From assembly GCA_023356535.1 (NCBI GenBank), contig JAKQYF010000017.1, positions 1 to 39,749 on the forward strand: a stretch of DNA of 39,749 bases, given 5' to 3'. Positions 16,980 through 25,547 of this stretch are shown in pieces. The notes under the pieces are model-generated. The model made no database searches and was not told the origin of the DNA. It worked only from the letters and a program-made list of their open reading frames with translations. The position numbers and the translations under genes were made by a program. The DNA comes from Trichodesmium sp. MAG_R03 (GTDB lineage Bacteria; Cyanobacteriota; Cyanobacteriia; Cyanobacteriales; Microcoleaceae). Every line of letters starts with the position of its first letter. Within the stretch, counting starts at the first letter, position 1.

Positions 16980-17588
16980 CTAATTTTCCAATTTTTTCCA
17001 AATAGCTAATCCTCCTCCTCTTCCCCTAGCAGCAATAAATTTTTCTTGAATCAAAAAATAGGCAAAAAATGCTTGCTTGGCTACACTTTCCGTAAGAAAT
17101 TTATTTTCACTTTCTTTGCCTCCTCGAATATATCCAGAATAGAGTTTGATACCGAATAATTTGATTGTAATTTTTGTAAAATCAAAAGCCAGAATATTTT
17201 TTCTGTCTAGAAATTTTGTCACCCCAGAAAGGGATAATTTAAAGCCAGAGCATTCCACAGTATTTTCTACTATGCCTTTTTTTGTTGGTTGGTGTATTTC
17301 AGAAGTATTGGGAGGAGAATAATAGGAGAGTGTGATTTTTACCCAATTGGGAATATAACGTCCTGCTCCTAATATAATACCAGCTCTTTGTCTAGTTTTT
17401 TTTGTACCAGTAATAAAACATAATTGCCAATTGCCAGATAGTTGATCAAGTTGATAGTTTTTTTTATCTTTTTTTGACTGTTTTTCAATTTCAATAAGTG
17501 CTGATATAACGGAGTCTGGAGATGGTTTATTAGCAGAATTTTTGAAAATTGAGTTTGCTGCTGTTTCTATTATTAATAAATTTTCCAT
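16980..17588 (-). CDS. PAP/fibrillin-like protein
   Basis: The 202-residue soluble protein begins with a helical region (1-45) and then reads LSGNWQLCFITGTKKTRQRA, GIVENTVECSGFKLSLSGV, ILAFDFTKITIKLFGIKLY, SGYIRGGKESENKF and FIAARGRGGGLAIWK. A LxGxWxLxFxTG start followed by alternating beta strands and a final R/G-rich strand fits the lipocalin-like plastid-lipid-associated protein/fibrillin family, conserved in cyanobacteria and chloroplasts and linked to thylakoid lipid bodies or membrane protection. The assignment rests on pattern recognition, so the precise subfamily is uncertain. No signal peptide is seen. It is followed on the same strand, about 80 bases upstream, by the muramidase gene. 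Confidence 0.65.
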   Translation of the reverse strand: MENLLIIETAANSIFKNSANKPSPDSVISALIEIEKQSKKDKKNYQLDQLSGNWQLCFITGTKKTRQRAGIILGAGRYIPNWVKITLSYYSPPNTSEIHQPTKKGIVENTVECSGFKLSLSGVTKFLDRKNILAFDFTKITIKLFGIKLYSGYIRGGKESENKFLTESVAKQAFFAYFLIQEKFIAARGRGGGLAIWKKLEN

Positions 17589-17666
17589 GATATTTTTTCA
17601 ACTGTATAATATATAGTTAACTATAGTTCTAGTTTTGAATTGAGCTAATAGTTGAATCCTTAAATA

Positions 17667-18344
17667 TCAATTATCTTTGAGCTTTTGCACATAGCCCCAC
17701 AAACTATAATCACGAGCTAGCCAACCATGGAAAAAAGCCATTTGGCTTGCATCTTCCTGTACCCTTTTATAACGATAAATAATCCTTTCATTAATCATTT
17801 GCAGTGCAGTATTTCGATTATTTCCCTTGACTAATGCTTCTTTGGTTTTAGTATCAAATATACCTGTTTGTGGTAAACCCAAAGCTTGTTGCAAAAAAGT
17901 TACTGAGTTATTAATACCAAAATTAATAGCAGTATCAAACATAACTACAGCCAGAGCGGGGTGCATAGTAGCTGATCTACTATGATCCCAATAACCTTGA
18001 TAAATTTCCATCAGTTCAGTATCAGATATTTGAGTAACATCTAACGGTGGTAAACCTCTTTGTCGTCGATAAGTATTATATTCAGTTTGTAAAATTCCTT
18101 TATAAGTTCTACCACCTTTATCTGCTGGATGATTGCTAAATCCACCTTCAAAATATAGGGTAAAAGATAGGGCAGTTTCAAATAATTTTTTTTCGTATGT
18201 TTTTTCAGCTCTGGCTAAGGTAGGAAATTTATAATTAATAAGAATAGGCATTCCCACTGCCAAAATTAATGAAATAATTGCCAGAATTATTTGGAGTTTA
18301 AATTTTATTTTTGGTTGAGGTTGATTGAATTTTTGCCAAATCAT
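17667..18344 (-). CDS. GH108-type muramidase with N-terminal membrane anchor
   Basis: The 225-residue protein has one hydrophobic segment (about 17-38, signal anchor) and then the GH108 (DUF847) lysozyme domain. The catalytic motif is YFEGGFSNHPADKGGRT (Glu66), followed by YKGI, FDTAINFG and a C-terminal peptidoglycan-binding part (VTFLQQALGLPQTGIFDTKT). This family cuts the glycan chains of peptidoglycan and is best known from phage endolysins and secretion-associated muramidases. No phage genes are nearby, so a role in wall remodelling in the periplasm is more likely. Its start lies 289 bases from the divergent TPR glycosyltransferase gene. Confidence 0.88.
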   Translation of the reverse strand: MIWQKFNQPQPKIKFKLQIILAIISLILAVGMPILINYKFPTLARAEKTYEKKLFETALSFTLYFEGGFSNHPADKGGRTYKGILQTEYNTYRRQRGLPPLDVTQISDTELMEIYQGYWDHSRSATMHPALAVVMFDTAINFGINNSVTFLQQALGLPQTGIFDTKTKEALVKGNNRNTALQMINERIIYRYKRVQEDASQMAFFHGWLARDYSLWGYVQKLKDN

Positions 18345-18632
18345 TGAAATGTTCCTTATTTATAAGCATTCAGCGGTCAGCTAATTCACTAAATAGGTTA
18401 TAATATTTGATCTAATAGGGTACCCAAGGAAAAAGGAATTGGTAGATAAAACCTCTACAGTTAGGACTAGTATGTTGCTTTTAGTGTACGATTTTTTTTG
18501 ACAAATCATTTAGGAGTATAAAGATTAGGGGAATAAATAAAAAATATTTACTCTCGTATATTTTTTGGTAAACTCTACTAAGCTGTCAAATATGATACAT
18601 TTAAAGGTTTAATTCGTACAAAAAGTTATTCA

Positions 18633-20822
18633 ATGAATACTTCCTCCAGTTTTTCTAACTCACAAATTCCAAATTTTGAGGCTTTGACACAACAGGCTGA
18701 ACTTTATTACGCTCAAGGACAATTATCAGAAGCGATCGCTTGTTGTCGTCAGGCTTTAAGTTTACAGCCTCATTGGGCTCCCACTTATGTTACCCTGGCA
18801 AATATTCTGCAAGCCCAAGGTAAAATCTCTGAAGCAATTAGTCTATATTATCGGGCCATAGAGTTGAATCCTGATTTATCTCAAGCTCATGTTAACTTGG
18901 GAAGTATGTTTTATTGTCAGGGAAAACTAGAAGAGGCGATCGCTTGTTACTACAAGGCTATTCAACTACAACCAGAGATGGCCGCTGCTTATTGGAATTT
19001 GGCCAAGGTTTGGCAGCAGATGGGGAAATCAGATGAGGCGATCGCTTCCCAGCAAAAAGCATTAGAATTAAACCCTAGTTTAGGTGGGGTAGAGTTTAAT
19101 TTAAGCCAAGGGTATAAATTGGCTGAAGAGGGTAAATTAGAGGAAGCTATCACTGTTTGGCAAACAGCTATTAAACTTAAGCCAGACTTAGCAGAAGCTT
19201 ATGGTCAAATTGGAATTCTTTTGAGAAATCAAGGTAAGTTTTCTGAAGCTATTCAAAACTTGAAAAAAGCCATTGAAATTGAACCTGACTCTGCTATAGC
19301 TCATCAACATTTATGTGGCATTCTTAGAGATGGTAATAATTATAAAATTGCTAGAGAAGCAGTCAATAAATATTATCAAGAATGTGGGAAAACAGATCAG
19401 ATTATGACTGGGGTATATATGATTAGTACTTATCAAGTATCTGGTTTAAATGAAATTGCTAAAGATAGATTTTTTGAGCTGGAAAATAAGGTCATAGAAG
19501 ATATAAGTATTGTCAAAAAATCAGTGGAACTAAAATCTTTATATGGAATTTTTTTATTCAGCGTTCCCTACTTAAGAGATGATATTGAAGCTAACTCTAA
19601 TATCTACAAATTAGTCTCAAAATATTATACTGAATTAGCTATCAAACCTAAGTATAATTATCGTCAAAAATTGTCAAATTTGGAGTTTAGTGAAAGTCGG
19701 AAATTAAAAATTGGGTTTATATCTTGTCATTTTGGTAGGCATTCTGTAGGTTGGTGCAGTCTTGATATAATTCGGGAGTTAGGAAATCTCAATACAGAAA
19801 TATATTTATACTTAACAGAACCTTTAAAAGTAGACGACCAAACTCATAAATTTAGTCAAGCTGCCACTAAGTTATATGTACCGAAAAAATATCCTCAAGG
19901 AAGAGCGGATGTCAGAGAAATTATTGGTGAAATTCAGCAAGACAAAGTAGATATATTAATAGATTTAGACTCTCTAAGTTTGCCAATTAATACAGAGATA
20001 TTTCATCAGCAACCAGCAGCTATTTGTATATCTTGGTTAGGGTTTGATGCTCCTTACATATCTTCAGATAATTATTTTCTCTGTGACTGGAAGACCCACC
20101 CCCAAGACAGAGATAAATACTATGTAGAAAAATTGGTGAGAATGGGAGATTCATTTGTAGCAGTTTCTGGTTTTGAAAGAATAGAAATAAGTCAAGCTAA
20201 TTTAAGAAAATCCCAGAGAATAGGTTTAGATCAAATAGTTTATCTCTGTTTAGCACCAGGCAGGAAATTTAACCGAGATTTAGTTAATGCACAAGTTGCT
20301 ATTTTGAAGCAAGTTCCTAATAGTATCTTAGTTCATAAAGCATTAGGAGATGTAGAAGTATTTCAATCTGCTTATCATCAAGCTTGTAAAGCTGAGGGAG
20401 TGAGTATTCATCGGATTAAATTTATGGCAAGATTTTCTACAGAAGAAGAACATAGAAGTATTTATTCTTTAGCAGATATTTTGCTTGATTCTTATCCTTA
20501 TAATGGTGGTACTCATACTTTAGAAGCTTTGTGGTTTAACTTGCCAATTATTACTCACGCTGGAGAACAATTTTTATCTAGAATGGGTTATTCTTTTTTA
20601 GAAAGTTTAGATATTAAATTAGGTGTATCATGGTCATGGGAAGAATATATTGATTGGGGTGTCAAATTAGGTCAAAATTATAATTTGCGACAAGAATATA
20701 TTGATAGTTTAGTTAAGTCTAAGGAGTCAGAAAGTTTAGCACCTTTGTGGAATCCAAAAAAATTTGCTCAAGATATGTATGCAGTGATAGAAAAATTATT
20801 AATTGATAGAAATATCCAATAA
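18633..20822 (+). CDS. TPR protein with a SPINDLY/OGT-type glycosyltransferase (GT41) domain
   Basis: The 729-residue protein starts with about seven tetratricopeptide repeats (about 13-250, for example AIACYYKAIQLQPEMAAAYW). A helical linker (250-350) follows, then a GT41 catalytic part: LKIGFISCHFGRHSVGW (from about 355), ILIDLDSLSLPINTEIFHQQ, ICISWLGFDAPYISSDNYFL, RIKFMARFSTEEEHRSIYSL (from about 593) and DSYPYNGGTHTLEALWFNLP, which forms the UDP-sugar site. GT41 enzymes attach GlcNAc or a related sugar to Ser/Thr of cytosolic proteins, with TPRs choosing the targets. The bacterial substrates are unknown. There are HIP1 sites in the TPR region. It appears to be a single-gene unit ending at a hairpin with a T-run. 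Confidence 0.9.
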   Translation: MNTSSSFSNSQIPNFEALTQQAELYYAQGQLSEAIACCRQALSLQPHWAPTYVTLANILQAQGKISEAISLYYRAIELNPDLSQAHVNLGSMFYCQGKLEEAIACYYKAIQLQPEMAAAYWNLAKVWQQMGKSDEAIASQQKALELNPSLGGVEFNLSQGYKLAEEGKLEEAITVWQTAIKLKPDLAEAYGQIGILLRNQGKFSEAIQNLKKAIEIEPDSAIAHQHLCGILRDGNNYKIAREAVNKYYQECGKTDQIMTGVYMISTYQVSGLNEIAKDRFFELENKVIEDISIVKKSVELKSLYGIFLFSVPYLRDDIEANSNIYKLVSKYYTELAIKPKYNYRQKLSNLEFSESRKLKIGFISCHFGRHSVGWCSLDIIRELGNLNTEIYLYLTEPLKVDDQTHKFSQAATKLYVPKKYPQGRADVREIIGEIQQDKVDILIDLDSLSLPINTEIFHQQPAAICISWLGFDAPYISSDNYFLCDWKTHPQDRDKYYVEKLVRMGDSFVAVSGFERIEISQANLRKSQRIGLDQIVYLCLAPGRKFNRDLVNAQVAILKQVPNSILVHKALGDVEVFQSAYHQACKAEGVSIHRIKFMARFSTEEEHRSIYSLADILLDSYPYNGGTHTLEALWFNLPIITHAGEQFLSRMGYSFLESLDIKLGVSWSWEEYIDWGVKLGQNYNLRQEYIDSLVKSKESESLAPLWNPKKFAQDMYAVIEKLLIDRNIQ

Positions 20823-20914
20823 TAAAAAAATAAAATTACCCGTAGAAATCATCAAATTTTTACCCCTACTCCCTCTTTTCTCGAGATGCCTATTAGTAAT
20901 ACCAAGGCTTATCA

Positions 20915-20960
20915 ATAGTAGGGACGTTGGATACAATATCCCTACTATAGCCCTTTTTTT
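20915..20960 (+). terminator. Hairpin with T-run after the GT41 gene
   Basis: ATAGTAGGGA (20915-20924) pairs perfectly with TCCCTACTAT (20939-20948), and a seven-T run begins at 20954. The TAGTAGGGACGTTG hairpin type also occurs as a dispersed cyanobacterial repeat, so a repeat may have been adopted as terminator. Confidence 0.65.
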
Positions 20961-21297
20961 CTCTAAAATAAGACTTGCAAAATGAGAGTAAAGATATACT
21001 TGATCGATTTGATAATTGCTATATGCTACATTATATTCTATAAATATAGGTTAAACTTACATTCCGCACGTCAAAATGTAGTGTATCAAGTTGGCTCTTG
21101 AAAGCCTTGCCTGATAGTCACTATGAGTTTTGTAAGTAAAAATACATCTTACAAAACTATTGCTAATTTTTTAACAATAACAGAGGCTGTAATCCACCTT
21201 CAATGTAAAGATAGATGAAGATAGATGAAGATCTGCAGAATGTGGGTTAAATGGTAGTAAGTACTCTAAATACTTCTTGATCAGAAAATTTTTGCGC
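20961..21297. other. Repeat-bearing gap before the channel gene
   Basis: No gene seen. It holds ATTCCGCACGT (- strand GCGGAAT motif, about 21061) and, at 21200-21248, a partial copy of the GCGGAATGTCGG repeat with GATAGATGAA doubled in tandem (AATGTAAAGATA ... GCAGAATGTGGG). Confidence 0.5.
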
Positions 21298-22665
21298 ATG
21301 ACTATACTAAAAATACCTATATTTCGTCCCAATAGTAAATTTATGAGATTATGGGAAATATTAATTGTATCTATTACTGTTTATAATGCTTTTATTGTAC
21401 CATTCAGAATCTCTTTTCAAGAAAATTTTTATGGGATCTGGATTTTATTAGATTTAATTGGAGACACAATTCTAATAGCTGATATATTGATTCGATTTCA
21501 TTTAGGTTACTTTGACTATGGAGAATATATTGAAGACCCAAAAAAGATAGCTCAACGTTATCGTTACCAACTTTTCAGGAGACATTTAATAGCTAGTTTT
21601 CCTGGAGATTTAATCGCACGAATTTTGCTGCCAAATTCACTATTTATTATTGCCTTGTTGAGATTATATCGTTTATTACGCTTACCTCAATTTTTTCAAA
21701 TTTTTAATATGTGGGAAACCAATGTTAATGTTAATCCTACCTTAATTAGAATGTGTAAGTTAATAGTATTTATTGCTTTAATTACTCATTGGGTAGCTTG
21801 TGGATGGTTTCTCATTGGCAATTCGGAAAGTTATTTTGGTTCTGGAAATTCTTGGTTAATTGAGAATTCCTTACAATCAGTTGGTACAACAACCCAATAT
21901 ATCAACAGTCTTTATTGGGCAATTACTACTTTAACTACTGTTGGGTATGGAGATATTGCCCCGACAACAGAAATCGAAATAATATTTGCAGTAATGGTAA
22001 TGTTTTTAGGGATATCTATGTATGCTTATATTATTGGTAATGTATCTTCATTAATTTCTAATTTAGATGCAGTTCAAGCCAGATATAGAGAAAAATTAGA
22101 CCAAATCACAACCTATATGCGGGAGAACAAAATTCCTCTGACATTACAATACAAAATTAGAGACTACTATCAATATAGATGGATTGAGAATCGGGATATT
22201 AGAGATTATTATATACTTGATGAATTACCTTTTCCTCTGAAAACTAAACTAGCACTGCAATTGCACAAAGAAGTAATTGAAAAAGTGCCAATTTTTCAAG
22301 GATCAAATCCACAGTTTATCGAAGAAATAGTAATGGTATTAAAACCAGAAATATTACCACCTAATGAATATATAATTCGTGAAGGTAATTTGGGAAATGA
22401 AATGTATTTTATTAAGCGTGGATTAGTACAAGTTTTCTCAGAAAAAACTGGTTCTATATACAGAAATATGGTAGCAGGTGCATTCTTTGGAGAAATTGCC
22501 CTAGTATATGAAAAACCACGTACTGCATCAATTATCACATTGACTTACTGTGAATTATTTGTTCTATACAAAGATGATTTTAAAAAAGTATTAGAACATT
22601 ATCCATACTTTGAATCTCATGTTAGAAAAATAGCGAAAGAACGTTATGAGGCTGAAAATAAATAA
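21298..22665 (+). CDS. Cyclic-nucleotide-binding potassium channel (6-TM)
   Basis: The protein is 455 residues from this ATG; an in-frame TTG at 21277 would add 7. Six spans are visible. An S4-like segment carries spaced arginines (LLRLYRLLRLPQF), S5 has HWVACGWF as in HCN/CNG/KAT channels, and the pore TTLTTVGYGD holds the K+ selectivity filter (about residues 214-219 from this start). The C-terminus is a linker plus a cNMP-binding domain with FFGEIALVYEKPRTASI, the phosphate-binding cassette with its arginine. It should pass K+ across the membrane under control of cAMP or cGMP. miaE starts 5 bases after the stop, implying co-transcription. Confidence 0.93.
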   Translation: MTILKIPIFRPNSKFMRLWEILIVSITVYNAFIVPFRISFQENFYGIWILLDLIGDTILIADILIRFHLGYFDYGEYIEDPKKIAQRYRYQLFRRHLIASFPGDLIARILLPNSLFIIALLRLYRLLRLPQFFQIFNMWETNVNVNPTLIRMCKLIVFIALITHWVACGWFLIGNSESYFGSGNSWLIENSLQSVGTTTQYINSLYWAITTLTTVGYGDIAPTTEIEIIFAVMVMFLGISMYAYIIGNVSSLISNLDAVQARYREKLDQITTYMRENKIPLTLQYKIRDYYQYRWIENRDIRDYYILDELPFPLKTKLALQLHKEVIEKVPIFQGSNPQFIEEIVMVLKPEILPPNEYIIREGNLGNEMYFIKRGLVQVFSEKTGSIYRNMVAGAFFGEIALVYEKPRTASIITLTYCELFVLYKDDFKKVLEHYPYFESHVRKIAKERYEAENK

Positions 22666-22670
22666 TAACT

Positions 22671-23270
22671 ATGCAACTATTAAAAACGCCAAAAATTAAA
22701 TATATTAAACAACCTACTTCGCAAATTTGGATAGACCAAGCGATCGCCAATTTAGACATTATATTATTAGACCATTCCCACTGTGAACGAAAGGCAGCAG
22801 GAGTAGCTTTAAATCTAATGTTTCGCTATCCTTCTAGTGTTAGACTTATCAAAATGTTAACAGCTATTGCCCGTGAAGAATTAGAACATTTTGAACAAGT
22901 AAACCAGTGGCTAGAACGTCGTAATATTCCATTAGCTCCTCTAAATGCTCCTCCTTATGGAGCGGCTTTAAATAGTCAAATTCGGCGAAATGAACCAGAA
23001 AGAATGTTAGATTTATTATTAGTTTACTGTTTAATTGAAGCTCGTAGTCACGAACGTTTAGGCTTACTTGCTGATTATTGCAATGACTATGAATTAGCAA
23101 AATTTTATCGTGGTTTAATGGCATCTGAAGCTAGACATTATGGAGTATATTGGATTTTAGCTACAACTTATTTTGAACAGAAAATTGTAGAGCAAAGACT
23201 AGAAAAATTAGCAATATTTGAAAGTGAAATATTGAGTAATTTATATCCAGAACCACGGATTCATAGTTGA
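22671..23270 (+). CDS. miaE: tRNA-(ms2io6A37) hydroxylase, MiaE-like
   Basis: The 199-residue ferritin-like diiron protein has two pairs of iron ligands: Glu39 (HCERKAAG) and Glu70/His73 (REELEHFEQV), then Glu123/His127 (EARSHERL) and Glu153/His156 (SEARHYGVYW). MiaE hydroxylates the isopentenyl group of ms2i6A at position 37 of tRNAs and needs O2. The conserved ALNAPPYG-like segment (PLNAPPYGAAL) also fits. It follows the channel gene with a 5-base gap. That pairing has no obvious functional logic, but the spacing suggests one transcript. Confidence 0.9.
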   Translation: MQLLKTPKIKYIKQPTSQIWIDQAIANLDIILLDHSHCERKAAGVALNLMFRYPSSVRLIKMLTAIAREELEHFEQVNQWLERRNIPLAPLNAPPYGAALNSQIRRNEPERMLDLLLVYCLIEARSHERLGLLADYCNDYELAKFYRGLMASEARHYGVYWILATTYFEQKIVEQRLEKLAIFESEILSNLYPEPRIHS

Positions 23271-23744
23271 TAATAAGAATTCAGGGATTAACCATTACAG
23301 CAGGTTCTGTTGTGGCATAGAAAAATTCTTATTAAAAGAATTCGAAAAAAGAATTGCTGAATGTCAATTTAAATAAATTTGGATAGAAACAGCAACAGTT
23401 TTGCAAGAAGCTGTTAATTATATGAAAGTAATGGTTATCAGTTAACAATTGGTATCGAAACCAAACACTGCGATCGCGTTTATAAAAAAGTCAGGATTTA
23501 CGCATGAACGCGCTTTGGTAGGGTGTGTTTTGCTGACCCCAAGCGGAGCGAACGCTTCGCGACTTAAATTGCGCGGTTCGTAACGCACAAAGGCACTATA
23601 TATAGAGCCTTTGCGTAAGGCCTGAAAGTTTGAGCTTAGATAGTAGATAGTAGATTGTAAATTTGAATTATTGTTTTTTGCCCTAATCTGACCTCTGACT
23701 TCAAATACTTATACCTAGTTAGAGATTATTTCTAACTTTTGATT
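23271..23744. other. Gap between miaE and ftsW with a MITE-like insertion
   Basis: No gene seen. It contains HIP1-bearing DNA and, at 23492-23624, a MITE-related element. The remainder is ordinary AT-rich spacer. Confidence 0.5.
23492..23624. mobile_element. MITE related by its ends to the 90-bp family, 133 bp
   Basis: The ends are CAGGATTTACGCA and TGCGTAAGGCCTG, flanked on both sides by AAAGT (23487-23491 and 23625-23629), a perfect 5-bp target duplication. The right side (CACTATATATAGAGC) resembles the 90-bp copies at 32259 and 36406, but the middle is different. It contains a TAGGGTGTGTT ... AACGCAC block and a small GC-rich palindrome (23541-23561). Confidence 0.85.
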
Positions 23745-24926
23745 ATGGATTTACGTTATCTAATTCCTTTTTTTGACCCTAAAGTCCAAACATGGGCAAT
23801 AGAAGCAAGATTATTACGATGGTTAACATTTCTTTGGTTATGTATAGGTCTAGTAGTATTATTTTCAGCTTCATACGCGAATGCTGCAACAGAATATGGA
23901 GATGGTCTATACTTCTTTAAACGGCAATTAATATGGGTTTTAGCCGGACTGCTACCATTTAATGTAGTTGTATATAGCCCCTTGTCTCGAATATTAAAAA
24001 TTGCCAAAGTAGGAGTAATTCTGATACTCAGTTTGCTACTGTTCACCTTAATACCAGGAATAGGAACCACTATCAATGGAGCAACTCGCTGGATATCTTT
24101 AGGTTCAGTAATTATTCAACCTTCTGAACTAATCAAGCCTTTCTTAGTGCTACAAGCAGCTTATTTGTTTAGTAAATGGAATCACCTGAGTTGGCTAGTG
24201 AGAATAACCTGGCTATTCATTTTTTTTTTAGTACTAGGATCTATTCTGTTACAACCAAACTTGAGTACTACAGCTTTATGTGGGATAGTTATTTGGTTTA
24301 TTGCCTTTGCTGCTGGACTACCTTACTTTTATCTTGGAGGTGTTGCTTTATCTGGATTTCTTTTAGCTATTATTAGTGTCAGCATTAATGATTATCAAAG
24401 GAGGCGAATTCTTTCTTTTACAAATCCTTGGATAGATCCAATGGGTGATGGGTATCAGTTGGTTCAAAGTTTACTGGCAATTGCTTCTGGAGATGTCTGG
24501 GGAGTTGGTTTTGGGTTATCTCAACAAAAGTTACATTTTCTCCCTATTCCCTATAGTGACTTTATATTTTCTGTGTATGCTGAGGAGTTTGGTTTTGTAG
24601 GAGCTTTAGGATTATTGCTCTTATTAGCTGTGTACAGTATTATTGCTCTGAAAGTTGCTTTAAAAGCTCGACTTATGGAACATCAACTTGTAGCCATTGG
24701 AGTGATAATAGCTTTAGTAGGACAGTCTTTACTCAATATAGGTGTTGCTACTGGTGTACTACCAACTACAGGTTTGCCATTACCAATGTTTAGTTATGGT
24801 GGTAGTTCAATGATTAGTAGTTTGCTTTTAGCTGGATTATTAGTTAGGGTTGCTAGAGAAAAAAATCAGGCAGAAGTTTTAATATTGAAACAACGTCGTT
24901 TACGACGGCGGCGCTATGTGCAATAA
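23745..24926 (+). CDS. ftsW: FtsW/RodA-family cell-wall polymerase, most like FtsW
   Basis: The protein is 393 residues from this ATG; a TTG 6 bases earlier is possible. It has about ten membrane spans and the SEDS-family motifs: LFSASYANA in the first span, GATRWISLGSVIIQPSEL, a large periplasmic loop with GYQLVQSLLAIASGDVWGVG, PYSDFIFSVYAEEFGF, and TTGLPLPMFSYGGSSM near the end. SEDS proteins polymerise glycan strands with a partner penicillin-binding protein, FtsW at the division septum. The GFGLSQQKLHFLP and FSYGGSSM forms favour FtsW over RodA. It stands alone between MITE-rich gaps. The C-terminus ends in a basic LRRRRYV tail. Confidence 0.9.
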   Translation: MDLRYLIPFFDPKVQTWAIEARLLRWLTFLWLCIGLVVLFSASYANAATEYGDGLYFFKRQLIWVLAGLLPFNVVVYSPLSRILKIAKVGVILILSLLLFTLIPGIGTTINGATRWISLGSVIIQPSELIKPFLVLQAAYLFSKWNHLSWLVRITWLFIFFLVLGSILLQPNLSTTALCGIVIWFIAFAAGLPYFYLGGVALSGFLLAIISVSINDYQRRRILSFTNPWIDPMGDGYQLVQSLLAIASGDVWGVGFGLSQQKLHFLPIPYSDFIFSVYAEEFGFVGALGLLLLLAVYSIIALKVALKARLMEHQLVAIGVIIALVGQSLLNIGVATGVLPTTGLPLPMFSYGGSSMISSLLLAGLLVRVAREKNQAEVLILKQRRLRRRRYVQ

Positions 24927-24946
24927 GTTTTTCCATTTTTTGTACT

Positions 24947-25044
24947 AGCGGGACTTACACAAAACAGTAGCAAAAAAGACGTATTTTCCTTGCCCCTATT
25001 GGGTTTAAAGCCTTTTTTACTGTCAAAAATATCAAAGTCCCGCT
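24947..25044. mobile_element. MITE-like element with AGCGGGACTT inverted ends
   Basis: AGCGGGACTT at 24947-24956 is mirrored by AAAGTCCCGCT at 25034-25044. It is about 98 bp with no coding sequence. I see no convincing target duplication. Confidence 0.6.
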
Positions 25045-25105
25045 CAGAGAATTTTCATAGGAAACTTGAACCTTTAGCCCTATTTGCAAGTCAAAAGTTA
25101 AAAGT

Positions 25106-25197
25106 TATAGTTATTTCAAATAAAAATGAAACACTTTTCTGCTGAAACTTAGTCATAGCAAGAAATAGTTGTCTCAATCTAAATTAAAATGACTATA
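25106..25197 (-). mobile_element. TATAGTCATT-ended MITE, copy 1 (92 bp)
   Basis: On the - strand it begins TATAGTCATTTTAATTTAGA then TTGAGACAA, contains TTCTTGCTATGA, and ends TTGAAATAACTATA. It aligns end to end with 31958-32051 in the opposite orientation. It lies 11 bases from an IS4/IS701-like remnant. Confidence 0.85.
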
Positions 25198-25207
25198 AAA
25201 ATAATCT

Positions 25208-25405
25208 AGAAGTAAATATTGACAGTAATCAACATAATTAAAAGCCATATTTTTTGCCACTAACATAGCTTTGTTATTATCATATAATTATTAAAGATTT
25301 TTAGCAAGCTCATTTAAGAATTTGTAATCTATCTTGTTAGACATTTTGTTCTCTTATTGTTACTAGATAATAATATGTCTTCAAAGTAATATCTATCCAG
25401 AAAAA
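25208..25405 (-). mobile_element. Solo 5' end of an IS4/IS701-like element
   Basis: The sequence AGTAAATATTGACAGTAATC and the following 180 bases match 31588-31755, which is the start of the transposase pseudogene at 30549-31626 and its upstream flank. Only the first 17 or so transposase codons (start at 25255-25257) are present; the rest has been lost. Confidence 0.75.
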
Positions 25406-25547
25406 CAACTGATACCAATTCTCAAAAGTCCTGCTATACTTAAAATCTTGCAAAAATAACTTTCCTTTATAACCGAAGTTACCATTCTATATAATAGATT
25501 TTGTGTATCAACTAACCATAAACAGACTTCTTTCTTCCTTATTAAAA

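Larger units (their letters stand above)
24927..25547. other. 621-base gap assembled from MITEs and an IS end
   Basis: No gene seen. In order it holds a MITE-like element with AGCGGGACTT ends (24947-25044), an AAAGT-type short repeat (25088-25104), a TATAGTCATT MITE (25106-25197), the end of an IS4/IS701-like element (25208-25405) and a 26-base dispersed repeat (25413-25438). Confidence 0.7.
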
